Shown: one piece after another, positions 1 through 6,532 of the stretch
Numbering within the stretch: position 1 is the first letter of the stretch
How the letters are laid out: each line of letters opens with the position of its first letter
Assembly (NCBI GenBank): GCA_030592605.1
Contig: JAUVIT010000091.1
Span: 1-6,889, forward strand
Length of the DNA stretch: 6,889 bases
DNA from: Bacteroidota bacterium
Lineage (GTDB): Bacteria; Bacteroidota; Bacteroidia; Bacteroidales; GCA-2748055
Direction: 5' to 3'
Notes under the pieces: generated by a model
The model's database searches: none
Told to the model about the DNA's origin: nothing
The model's input: the letters and a program-made list of their open reading frames with translations, nothing else
Translations under genes and position numbers: made by a program

Positions 1-1271
1 ATATGGAAAAATCCGGGAAGGCCATTAAAACACTGGAAAGGATCGAAAAAGAAAAGGGTTTCAGTGAAAAAATCACTCTATTGAAAGCTTCCATCTATGA
101 AAGCGAAGAGAAATATGACCTGGCCCGCGAAGAAATCGAAAAGGTAATGTTAATCTTTCCTGAAGCAATACAGTTTCGAGTTGTGGCAGCAGAGCTCTGC
201 TTAAAAAGCGGGGATGAAAGTGCGGCAGCCTCCTATTATCTTGAAATCCTGGAGGTGGATAGCCTGAATATATTTGCATTAACAAACCTGACAGACTATT
301 ACAGGAAACAGGGGGATTATAAAAACAGCTATATCTACCTGGCAAAATCTTTTGGCAGTACACAGATTGAAGCGCAGCGGAAAATGGCTATCCTGTCCTA
401 TTATCTTGCAGAGGAAGACCATATTACAAACTATTCATCGGAATTGAGTGCGGTTATAGAGGTTTTCGCGGAGACTCATCCTGAGGAGAGCGATATCCGC
501 TTGCTTGCTGCAGATTTTTATATTCAAAGCCAGGGCTATTCCGGGGCGTACATGCATTTAAAGAAGTATTTGGAGCTTCAGAAGGGCACCTATAATATCT
601 ATATGCAGACCATAATGCTGGCCAACGCCGCGGCCCTGAATGAGGAGCTAATTTATATATGCGAAAAAGCACTGGAGCTGTATCCCGATAGTGCTGATAT
701 CAGATTTTTTAGAGGCATCGGCCTCTATCAGGCGAATGAATTCAATGCGCTTATTGATAATTTTCAAGGGCTTGACAAAGATAGTTACTCTTCTCAGGAA
801 TATGCCTCACAGGCAGGAATGCTAATAGCTGAAGCCTATTACAGAATCGATGATTATGAGCAATCAGATTCATTATTTGAATCTTTGATCAGGGAAGAGC
901 CTGATAATTATATGCTTCTGAATAATTACAGTTATTACCTGGCAGAAAGGGGAGAAAAACTTGAAAAGGCGAAGGTGTGGAGTTCGGATGTAGTTAAAAA
1001 CAATCCGGATAATGCAACTTTTCTGGATACATACGCCTGGGTACTGTTTAAGTTGGAATCATACGAAGAGGCTGAAAAGTTTATTCTTTTTGCTCTGGAT
1101 AAGGGCGGAGAGAATGATCCGGAAGTAAACGAACATGCCGGCGATATACAAAAAGCTCTTGAGAGCTATCAAATTGCCACATCCTACTATTTGAAAGCAA
1201 TTATACTAGGAGGAGACAAGGAGAAGCTAGAAGATAAAATTGATCAGCTTAAGGCAAGGGAATATGAGTAA
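1..1271 (+). CDS. Tetratricopeptide-repeat protein, 5'-truncated by the window edge
   Basis: A helical-repeat protein of at least 422 residues, probably a protein-interaction scaffold or assembly factor rather than an enzyme. The frame is open from the window edge. It enters directly into TPR-like helix pairs with no signal peptide, so the ATG at position 3 is probably internal and the true N-terminus lies upstream. Repeats run along the whole length. The clearest is near the C-terminus (about residues 300-370 counted from that ATG), with the sequence LLNNYSYYLAERG, then the AKVWSSDVVKNNPDNATFLDTYAW region and a YEEAEKFILFALDKGG helix. This tail resembles that of many bacterial envelope-associated TPR proteins. 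The stop codon overlaps the next gene's start by 8 nt, indicating translational coupling to the DUF4292 protein and the EnvC-like protein, which suggests an envelope role. The exact partner cannot be read from the sequence. The TPR assignment is firm; the function is inference. Confidence 0.85.
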   Translation, partial: MEKSGKAIKTLERIEKEKGFSEKITLLKASIYESEEKYDLAREEIEKVMLIFPEAIQFRVVAAELCLKSGDESAAASYYLEILEVDSLNIFALTNLTDYYRKQGDYKNSYIYLAKSFGSTQIEAQRKMAILSYYLAEEDHITNYSSELSAVIEVFAETHPEESDIRLLAADFYIQSQGYSGAYMHLKKYLELQKGTYNIYMQTIMLANAAALNEELIYICEKALELYPDSADIRFFRGIGLYQANEFNALIDNFQGLDKDSYSSQEYASQAGMLIAEAYYRIDDYEQSDSLFESLIREEPDNYMLLNNYSYYLAERGEKLEKAKVWSSDVVKNNPDNATFLDTYAWVLFKLESYEEAEKFILFALDKGGENDPEVNEHAGDIQKALESYQIATSYYLKAIILGGDKEKLEDKIDQLKAREYE

Positions 1272-2001
1272 ATTTCAGGTGATTTTTTTGTTGTTTGCCC
1301 TGGTATTACTCAGTGAATGCGGTGTAATGAAAGAGGCGCTGAAACCGGAAGAGCCCGAATTACACGGGATGGAAGGACTGATACAAGATTGCAATGGCAG
1401 CGATACCGTTCATAATATTCTGATTAAAAAGGCAGAAGCAATTCTGACCTATGACAATGAACGCTATGAGGTGAATCTTACTCTTTATTCAAAGAAGGAC
1501 TCCATTATCTATCTTTCGGCTGTTAATAGCGGATATGAGATTTTAAGGGCTTCCGTTAAGCATGACTCTATTAAAGTCATCGATCGCATGAATAAAATTG
1601 TATACAGAGCTCCTTTACAAAGAAAGTTTGGGTATCAGTACCCGGTCAGCTTTAGTGATCTGCAAAACCTGATTGCCAACTGTTATTTATGTGATGATCT
1701 GCAGCTTGGGAAAGACGATCTGCAAAACAACATCGTATTTGAGTTTGACGAAAACTATATTAAAAAGCGTATAATTTTAAATCGTGTTGATCTTAATATG
1801 AATATTTTTGAGTTTTACCACCAGAAAACGGATAGATACTTAATGGGGGAAAGGCTGGAGGGTGCTTTTAAAATTTATTCAAATTTCATGATTACAGAAT
1901 TTGAAATAATCGCCAAAGGAGGAGAGCGTACCATAAATAGGGATATAAAGATAAAGATGGACGTTAATCCCCGGAAATACACCTTTACTGAGTTGAGATG
2001 A
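1264..2001 (+). CDS. DUF4292 family exported protein, possible lipoprotein
   Basis: A 245-residue protein starting at ATG 1264. An AAGGG-like stretch lies just upstream, and translation from here gives a clean signal sequence: Lys3, a hydrophobic run FQVIFLLFALVLL, then SEC with Cys19. The upstream in-frame TTG at 1240 would add eight polar residues ahead of the signal, so I reject it. Cys19 suggests a lipoprotein, but the -1 residue is Glu rather than the usual Gly/Ala/Ser, so lipidation is uncertain. The mature part alternates short beta-type strands (AILTYDNERYEVNLTLY, DSIIYLSAVNSGYEILRASV, DSIKVIDRMNKIVYRAPL). This matches my memory of DUF4292, a Bacteroidota family that I believe resembles the LolA/LolB lipoprotein-carrier fold. 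It overlaps the TPR gene by 8 nt and the EnvC-like gene by 4 nt (ATGA), so the three are probably one transcript. The family call is good; a role in lipid or lipoprotein handling at the outer membrane is inference from fold and neighbours. Confidence 0.78.
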   Translation: MSKFQVIFLLFALVLLSECGVMKEALKPEEPELHGMEGLIQDCNGSDTVHNILIKKAEAILTYDNERYEVNLTLYSKKDSIIYLSAVNSGYEILRASVKHDSIKVIDRMNKIVYRAPLQRKFGYQYPVSFSDLQNLIANCYLCDDLQLGKDDLQNNIVFEFDENYIKKRIILNRVDLNMNIFEFYHQKTDRYLMGERLEGAFKIYSNFMITEFEIIAKGGERTINRDIKIKMDVNPRKYTFTELR

Positions 2002-3185
2002 GGAGAGCCTTGGCATTTATATTGGTGCATGTATTGTTTACCATTATTGTATCTGGACAATCCAAGGAGGAGCTTCAGATGCAAAAGCAAAAGGCTTATG
2101 ATGATCTAAAGCTGACCAGGGATTTGATGGAAAAGACCTCGGCACAGCGATCAAGTTCTGTAAAGCAGTTGAGGCTTTTACAGAATGGCATCAATGCAAG
2201 GGCAGGCTTGATTTCTACCTTGGAGGCCGAGCTGGATCTGTTGAGCCGGAGCATTCAGGAGACGGAGGAGCTTATTGGGCAACTGACCATTGATAACGAG
2301 AAAAACAAAGAAGAATACGCCAGATTGATCTACTTCGCATACAGGAACCATACTGAATATGAGAAGATTATGTATATACTGGCTGGGGCTACAATATCAC
2401 AATCCTATCAGCGATACAAGTATTTAAAGTATATAAGTGCGTATAGGGTTCGGAAAGCGAACGAGATAGATTCGCTTATCGGGGAACTTGATCTTCAGAA
2501 AGACCGATTGAATTTGTTTAAGAATGAGAAACTAATGGCTATAGAGGAGAAGGAAGGCGAACAACAAAAATTGCTGGGTCAGCGAAGCAGGAGGAGGTCA
2601 ATGGTCAGTGACCTGGAAAGGAGAGAGTCGGAGTTAAGGAGGGAAGTTTCTGAGAAAGAGCGAATTGCAACGGCTCTTGAAACACGGATAAGAGAGATTA
2701 TTGAAGAAGAGGCTCGAAAGCTGAATTCATCAAATATATATGCGGCAATGACTCCGGAGCAGGAACTGGTAGGCAAGGATTTCAGAAAGAACAGAGGTAA
2801 ATTACCATGGCCCGTTGAAAAGGGAATTGTTACTGTTGGTTTTGGAAAGCATGAAGTACCAGGCTTAAGAGGTTCCAGCGTTCAAAATAATGGAATTGAT
2901 ATTACCAGCTCACCCGGGACTGAAGTGCGAGCTGTATTCGAAGGACAGGTGACCAAGGTGTTTGCTATTTTAGGCGCTAATTATACAGTTTTGATTCGAC
3001 ATGGAGAGTTTCTATCAGTATATCAGAATCTTGTAAATGTGAGGGTTAAAACAGGCGATAAAGTGCTAACTAAAGAGCGCCTGGGAGAAGCTTTCACCGA
3101 TGAAAAAGACAATGTTGCCTCGGTTCATTTTGAAGTCTGGCAGGAGCGAACAATTTTAAACCCGGAAGAGTGGATAAGTAAATAG
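1998..3185 (+). CDS. envC: EnvC-like murein hydrolase activator (coiled coil plus degenerate LytM/M23 domain)
   Basis: A 395-residue secreted protein. Residues 1-20 form a signal peptide (RR, hydrophobic core, cleavage probably after VSG-Q). Residues about 22-250 are heptad-rich and highly charged, typical of the EnvC coiled coil, with a central hydrophobic break around YILAGATISQSYQRYKYL. From LPWPVEKG (269 onward) to the end is a LytM/M23 domain. Its active-site positions are mostly lost: the first zinc His of HxxxD is Asn297 (Asp301 kept), the His of the YxHL motif is Asn344 (Y342-Q-N-L), and the first His of HxHFE is Ser375 (His377 and Glu379 kept). His335 is present. In the EnvC/NlpD group such degenerate domains activate periplasmic N-acetylmuramoyl-L-alanine amidases during daughter-cell separation instead of cutting peptidoglycan, and I infer the same here. 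The start at 1998 overlaps the preceding stop as ATGA. No amidase or ftsEX gene is in view. The symbol is used by homology of architecture. Confidence 0.85.
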   Translation: MRRALAFILVHVLFTIIVSGQSKEELQMQKQKAYDDLKLTRDLMEKTSAQRSSSVKQLRLLQNGINARAGLISTLEAELDLLSRSIQETEELIGQLTIDNEKNKEEYARLIYFAYRNHTEYEKIMYILAGATISQSYQRYKYLKYISAYRVRKANEIDSLIGELDLQKDRLNLFKNEKLMAIEEKEGEQQKLLGQRSRRRSMVSDLERRESELRREVSEKERIATALETRIREIIEEEARKLNSSNIYAAMTPEQELVGKDFRKNRGKLPWPVEKGIVTVGFGKHEVPGLRGSSVQNNGIDITSSPGTEVRAVFEGQVTKVFAILGANYTVLIRHGEFLSVYQNLVNVRVKTGDKVLTKERLGEAFTDEKDNVASVHFEVWQERTILNPEEWISK

Positions 3186-3244
3186 CAATTTTTTGGAACC
3201 TTTCGAGAATAGGCACCGTATACTAAGCGTCCATTGGAATTGTT

Positions 3245-3640
3245 ATGAGAAAAGATTTAAATATACCGGCTGATTTAGGAAGCCTGCGTTTAGTAGAGAA
3301 AGCTATTGACGAAATATCACTTGAACTCGATTTAAGTGATGAAGTTTACGGGAACGTGCTTGTTGCCACAATGGAGGCGACAAACAACGCCATTATACAT
3401 GGCAATAATTCTGATCCGGCAAAGATCGTTAAGATCGAAATGCTAATGGAACAGAAAGAGCTCATGGTTCATATTGAGGATCAGGGACAAGGATTTGATT
3501 ATGCTACTGTTCCGGATCCAACAGCACCAGAAAATCTGGAGAAAATAAATGGCCGGGGAATCTTCCTCATGGAGCGACTTTCAGATGAAATTCTATACCT
3601 TGAAAATGGCAGGATTGTAGTGCTTAAGTTCAGGATCTAG
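3245..3640 (+). CDS. RsbW-like anti-sigma factor / serine kinase (HATPase_c_2 domain)
   Basis: A 131-residue single-domain cytoplasmic ATP-binding protein of the GHKL fold, the size expected for RsbW/SpoIIAB-type switch kinases. The N box is E44-ATN-N48 followed by AIIHGNN, the G1 box is D79-QGQGFD, and the G2 box is G103-RGIFLMERL. All key Mg-ATP residues are present, so it is likely active. In the family, such proteins bind a sigma factor or another regulator and phosphorylate a STAS-domain antagonist on Ser. No sigma factor, STAS protein or PP2C phosphatase is encoded in this window, so the partners are unknown. It follows a 59-nt gap after the EnvC-like gene and overlaps ybeY by a single base (TAGTG), so it probably leads a transcript with ybeY and mnmG. 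ATG 3245 gives the usual compact N-terminus (RKDLNIPADLGSLRLV). The fold is certain; which process it controls is not. Confidence 0.88.
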   Translation: MRKDLNIPADLGSLRLVEKAIDEISLELDLSDEVYGNVLVATMEATNNAIIHGNNSDPAKIVKIEMLMEQKELMVHIEDQGQGFDYATVPDPTAPENLEKINGRGIFLMERLSDEILYLENGRIVVLKFRI

Positions 3641-4065
3641 TGCCGGTCATATTTCATACCGAAAAAACAAACTTTAATTTAGGGCAGAAGCTAAGGCATA
3701 AACGCTGGATCAAACTATGGATTGATTCACAGGAAGTGAAGTGCGGCAAGCTGTCATTTGTGTTTACTTCGAATAAGCATCTCAAGCTTATTAATCAAAA
3801 GTATTTAAACCACAACTACTACACAGATGTTATAACATTTGACTACACTGAAGGTGATTTGATCTCCGGAGATATTTTTGTAAGTATTGAGCAGGTCAGA
3901 ATTAATGCCAGAAGTTATAACACGGAAGAAGGCGAGGAGCTTAGGCGGGTAATGGTTCATGGTGTGAATCATTTACTTGGTTATGGCGACGGAAATGAGG
4001 AAGAGCGTCTTACAATGCGTCAAATGGAAAATGATGCATTACATTTGTGGTTGAATATGCTTTAG
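3640..4065 (+). CDS. ybeY: Endoribonuclease YbeY, 16S rRNA 3'-end maturation and ribosome quality control
   Basis: A 141-residue member of the UPF0054/YbeY family of single-strand-specific metal-dependent RNases. In other bacteria it takes part in 16S rRNA 3'-end processing and late 30S quality control. Family hallmarks are the region LINQKYLNHNYYTDVITFDY, then LISGDIFVSIEQV, and the metal site H107-GVN-H111-LLGYG-D117. The canonical site is HGxLHLxGYDH. Here the third ligand is Asp117 instead of His, which I recall as common in Bacteroidota, and the residue before the second His is Asn instead of Leu. The GTG start at 3640 is chosen because it overlaps the previous TAG by one base and gives the normal N-terminus (MPVIFHTEKTNF). 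No in-frame ATG lies nearby. The stop is one base before mnmG, so the two are very likely co-translated. The C-terminal helix LTMRQMENDALHLWL is intact. Confidence 0.93.
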   Translation: MPVIFHTEKTNFNLGQKLRHKRWIKLWIDSQEVKCGKLSFVFTSNKHLKLINQKYLNHNYYTDVITFDYTEGDLISGDIFVSIEQVRINARSYNTEEGEELRRVMVHGVNHLLGYGDGNEEERLTMRQMENDALHLWLNML

Positions 4066-4066
4066 A

Positions 4067-5941
4067 ATGAGAAATCAGTATGATGTAATTGTTGTTGGTG
4101 CCGGACATGCCGGTTGTGAAGCTGCTGCTGCTGCTGCCTCTATGGGTAGCAGGACATTGCTGATTACGATGGACATGACGAAATATGCACAAATGTCCTG
4201 TAATCCAGCCATGGGCGGCATAGCTAAAGGCCAAATAATCAGAGAGATAGACGCCTTAGGGGGTTATTCAGGATTGATTACAGACCGGTCTATGATTCAG
4301 TTTAGGATGCTGAACAGAAGCAAGGGACCAGCTATGTGGAGCCCCAGGGCACAATGTGATCGATCCATATTTACATTGGAATGGAGAAAAGTTCTTGAAG
4401 GAATTGATAAGCTTGAGTTCTGGCAGGATAAAGTCACAAGCTTGCTTATCGAAGATGGAGAAGTTAGGGGGGTGGAGACTTTGATGGGCATTGAATTCCG
4501 TTCGAAGAAAGTGATTCTAACTGCTGGCACTTTTATCAATGGCCTGATGCATGTTGGAAAAGTTCAGATGAAGGGGGGTAGAATGGGAGAGGCTCCAGCC
4601 TATGGCTTAAGTGAGCAGTTGGCAGAACATGGCTTTGAAGTGGGTAGAATGAAAACAGGGACACCTGCCAGGATCGATGGCAGAAGTATTGATTTTAGTA
4701 AATTAGAGGAACAGCCGGGTGATATGGAGTTCAGGAAGTTTTCTTATCTGGACTATGAGATGGATTATTCGTTTCACCGGAGCTGCTATATTGCTCATAC
4801 TAACCTGACAGTACATTCGGAGCTGGAAAAAGGATTTACTGACAGCCCTATGTTTGATGGCACCATTCAGAGTATTGGTCCACGTTACTGCCCAAGTATT
4901 GAAGACAAAATAATCACGTTTTCGGAAAAGGAGGCGCATCAATTATTTTTAGAACCGGAAGGGCTTGAGACAATTGAATACTATATTAATGGTTTCTCAT
5001 CTTCTTTACCCTGGGAGGTACAGTATAATGCGATGTTGCAAATTGAGGGTTTGGAGAACGTTAAGATCTTCAGACCAGGCTATGCTATAGAATACGATTA
5101 TTATCCACCTACACAATTATACCACACCCTGGAAACAAAACAATTAAGAAATTTATATTTTGCTGGACAAATAAATGGAACTACCGGCTATGAGGAAGCA
5201 GGAGCGCAGGGTCTGATGGCTGGAATAAATGCCAGTCTTAAGATTGACGGGGATGAAGAGTTTGTACTGGGGAGGGACCAGGCTTATATTGGTGTTTTGA
5301 TCGATGACCTGGTAATAAAAGGAGTTGACGAACCTTATAGGATGTTTACCTCAAGGGCAGAGTACAGGATATTACTACGTCAGGATAATGCGGACGAACG
5401 ACTTACAGAACTGAGCTCTAGAATCGGGTTGGCTAATCAGGAGAGAGTAGATTTGTTGAGAAGCAAAAGAGTTTTGGTGAACAGGGTCATAGACTTCTTG
5501 AAATCATATAGCGTGGCTCCGGAAGATATAAATGGATTCCTGGAGCGAGCTGGCACCTCCCCGCTGAAACAAAAAATGAAATTAATAGAAGTTGCAAAAC
5601 GCCCCCAGGTTAGATTAAATGAATTGATTGAAGATGTTGAGGGACTTCGAGAAATTCAATCTGATTGTGGACGAAGAGCTGGTGAGGTTGTAGAGGCCGT
5701 TGAAATTGCAATTAAATATGAGGGATACATTGCGCGGGAAAAACTAATGGCTGACAAGATAAAACGCCTGGAGAGAATTAAATTGGATGAGCATTTTGAT
5801 TATGAGCGTTTGAAAAGTATTTCCACAGAAGCAAGACAAAAGCTGGCAAGAATTAAACCAAGCTCTATTGGACAAGCCTCCCGGATCTCGGGAGTGTCTC
5901 CGAGCGATATAAGTGTTCTGCTCATATATATGGGCAGATAG
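4067..5941 (+). CDS. mnmG: tRNA uridine-5-carboxymethylaminomethyl modification enzyme MnmG (GidA)
   Basis: A full-length protein of 624 residues (E. coli MnmG is about 629). With MnmE, this FAD- and NADH-dependent enzyme installs the (carboxymethyl)aminomethyl group on C5 of wobble U34 in tRNAs reading NNA/NNG codons. The FAD-binding Rossmann motif is G11-AG-H-A-G16-CEAA. The conserved family blocks follow in order: C45-NPAMGGIAKGQ, R80-MLNRSKGPAMWSPRAQ, GTFINGLMHVG, MKTGTPARIDGRSID, GPRY-C275-PSIEDKI, Y375-EEAGAQGLMAGINA, and F427-TSRAEYRILLRQDNAD. The two conserved cysteines (45 and 275) are present, and the helical C-terminal region thought to bind MnmE and tRNA is complete. The gene begins one base after the ybeY stop. 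A (GCT)5 run at 4121-4137 encodes most of a six-alanine stretch (residues 19-24) just after the FAD motif. The stop codon's last base is the first base of a parS-like palindrome. mnmE itself is not in the window. Confidence 0.98.
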   Translation: MRNQYDVIVVGAGHAGCEAAAAAASMGSRTLLITMDMTKYAQMSCNPAMGGIAKGQIIREIDALGGYSGLITDRSMIQFRMLNRSKGPAMWSPRAQCDRSIFTLEWRKVLEGIDKLEFWQDKVTSLLIEDGEVRGVETLMGIEFRSKKVILTAGTFINGLMHVGKVQMKGGRMGEAPAYGLSEQLAEHGFEVGRMKTGTPARIDGRSIDFSKLEEQPGDMEFRKFSYLDYEMDYSFHRSCYIAHTNLTVHSELEKGFTDSPMFDGTIQSIGPRYCPSIEDKIITFSEKEAHQLFLEPEGLETIEYYINGFSSSLPWEVQYNAMLQIEGLENVKIFRPGYAIEYDYYPPTQLYHTLETKQLRNLYFAGQINGTTGYEEAGAQGLMAGINASLKIDGDEEFVLGRDQAYIGVLIDDLVIKGVDEPYRMFTSRAEYRILLRQDNADERLTELSSRIGLANQERVDLLRSKRVLVNRVIDFLKSYSVAPEDINGFLERAGTSPLKQKMKLIEVAKRPQVRLNELIEDVEGLREIQSDCGRRAGEVVEAVEIAIKYEGYIAREKLMADKIKRLERIKLDEHFDYERLKSISTEARQKLARIKPSSIGQASRISGVSPSDISVLLIYMGR

Positions 5942-5955
5942 TTCCACGTGGAACA
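5940..5955. other. parS-like centromere palindrome (candidate ParB-binding site)
   Basis: Bases 5941-5954 read GTTCCACGTGGAAC, a perfect 14-bp inverted repeat around CACGTG. With one flanking base on each side it is AGTTCCACGTGGAACA. This matches the widely conserved chromosomal parS consensus TGTTYCACGTGRAACA at every position except the first. It sits between mnmG and apt, sharing its first base with the mnmG stop codon. In other phyla, mnmG/gidA often lies near oriC and near parAB, where parS sites cluster, so the location also fits. parA and parB are not in this window. The match is seen directly; ParB binding is inferred. It could instead be an operator for apt or a short RNA hairpin, but there is no loop, and the fit to parS is much closer than expected by chance. 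Confidence 0.72.
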
Positions 5956-5974
5956 TTTTTTAAATTTCAGAGAG

Positions 5975-6532
5975 ATGAACCAAGAAGAGGTAAACAGATA
6001 TTTAAAGGATATCACACGTTCAATTCCGGATTATCCAAAACCCGGAATTGTGTTCAGGGACCTGACCACAATTTTTCAGAGCAGTGATGCTTTTTCAATG
6101 GCCCTTGATCAGTTGATAAATCGTTTAAAGGATGAGAATTCCAGAACTATCTCTTTTGAGAAATTTGTTGGAATAGAAGCGAGGGGTTTTGTTTTGGCGG
6201 GTGCACTGGCTGCAAGAATGGGTGGAGGTGTAGCCTTATTAAGAAAGCCGGGTAAGCTTCCTTATAAGAAGAGAGGAATTGAATACAAACTGGAGTATGG
6301 AGAAGATGCTCTGGAAATGCATGTGGATGCCATTCAACCCGGGGAAAAGGTAGTAGTAGTAGATGATTTGTTGGCTACCGGAGGAACAGCTGAAGCAGGA
6401 TGCAAGTTAGTTGAAGAGGCTGGAGGCAAAATTGTAAAAGTATTATTCCTGGTAGAGCTTCCCGAATTGAAAGGGCGACTTAGGCTTAAGACTTACGACG
6501 TTGATTCGATTATCAGCTTTGAAGGGCATTAA
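5975..6532 (+). CDS. apt: Adenine phosphoribosyltransferase
   Basis: A 185-residue purine-salvage enzyme converting adenine plus PRPP to AMP plus pyrophosphate in the cytoplasm (E. coli Apt is about 183 residues). Motifs in order: IPDYPKPGIVFRDLT near the N-terminus (residues about 17-31), a region typical of Apt; GIEARGFVLAGALA; RKPGKLPY in the flexible catalytic loop; and the PRPP-binding site VVVV-D130-D131-LLATGGTA (126-139). I choose ATG 5975, 33 nt after the mnmG stop. It gives a normal Apt N-terminus (MNQEEVNRYLKDI), and the in-frame GTG at 5948 lies inside the parS-like palindrome. There is no clear Shine-Dalgarno sequence beyond a purine run AGAGAG abutting the start. A (GTA)4 run at 6350-6361 encodes the first four valines of the PRPP-site strand. 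It is probably expressed with mnmG by read-through. Confidence 0.95.
   Translation: MNQEEVNRYLKDITRSIPDYPKPGIVFRDLTTIFQSSDAFSMALDQLINRLKDENSRTISFEKFVGIEARGFVLAGALAARMGGGVALLRKPGKLPYKKRGIEYKLEYGEDALEMHVDAIQPGEKVVVVDDLLATGGTAEAGCKLVEEAGGKIVKVLFLVELPELKGRLRLKTYDVDSIISFEGH

Noticed and set aside
3..5. ATG at position 3 as the true start of the TPR protein
   Set aside because: The protein begins in the middle of repeat helices with no leader, and the window edge is two bases away, so the gene most likely continues upstream.
1240..1263. TTG at 1240 as an upstream start for the DUF4292 protein
   Set aside because: It would put eight polar or charged residues before the signal peptide and lengthen the overlap with the TPR gene; ATG 1264 gives a normal export signal.
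3186..3244. Promoter before the RsbW-like gene (TTTG at 3192-3195 and TATACT at 3219-3224)
   Set aside because: The second element matches the Bacteroidota TAnnTTTG box poorly and the spacing does not suit a sigma-70 pair with a good -35. A promoter is plausible in this 59-nt gap but cannot be placed.
4010..4234. Minus-strand open frame across the ybeY-mnmG junction, and similar antisense frames in mnmG, the TPR and the EnvC-like genes
   Set aside because: They lie opposite well-supported conserved genes and have no recognisable motif or plausible start context; they are shadows of the coding strand.
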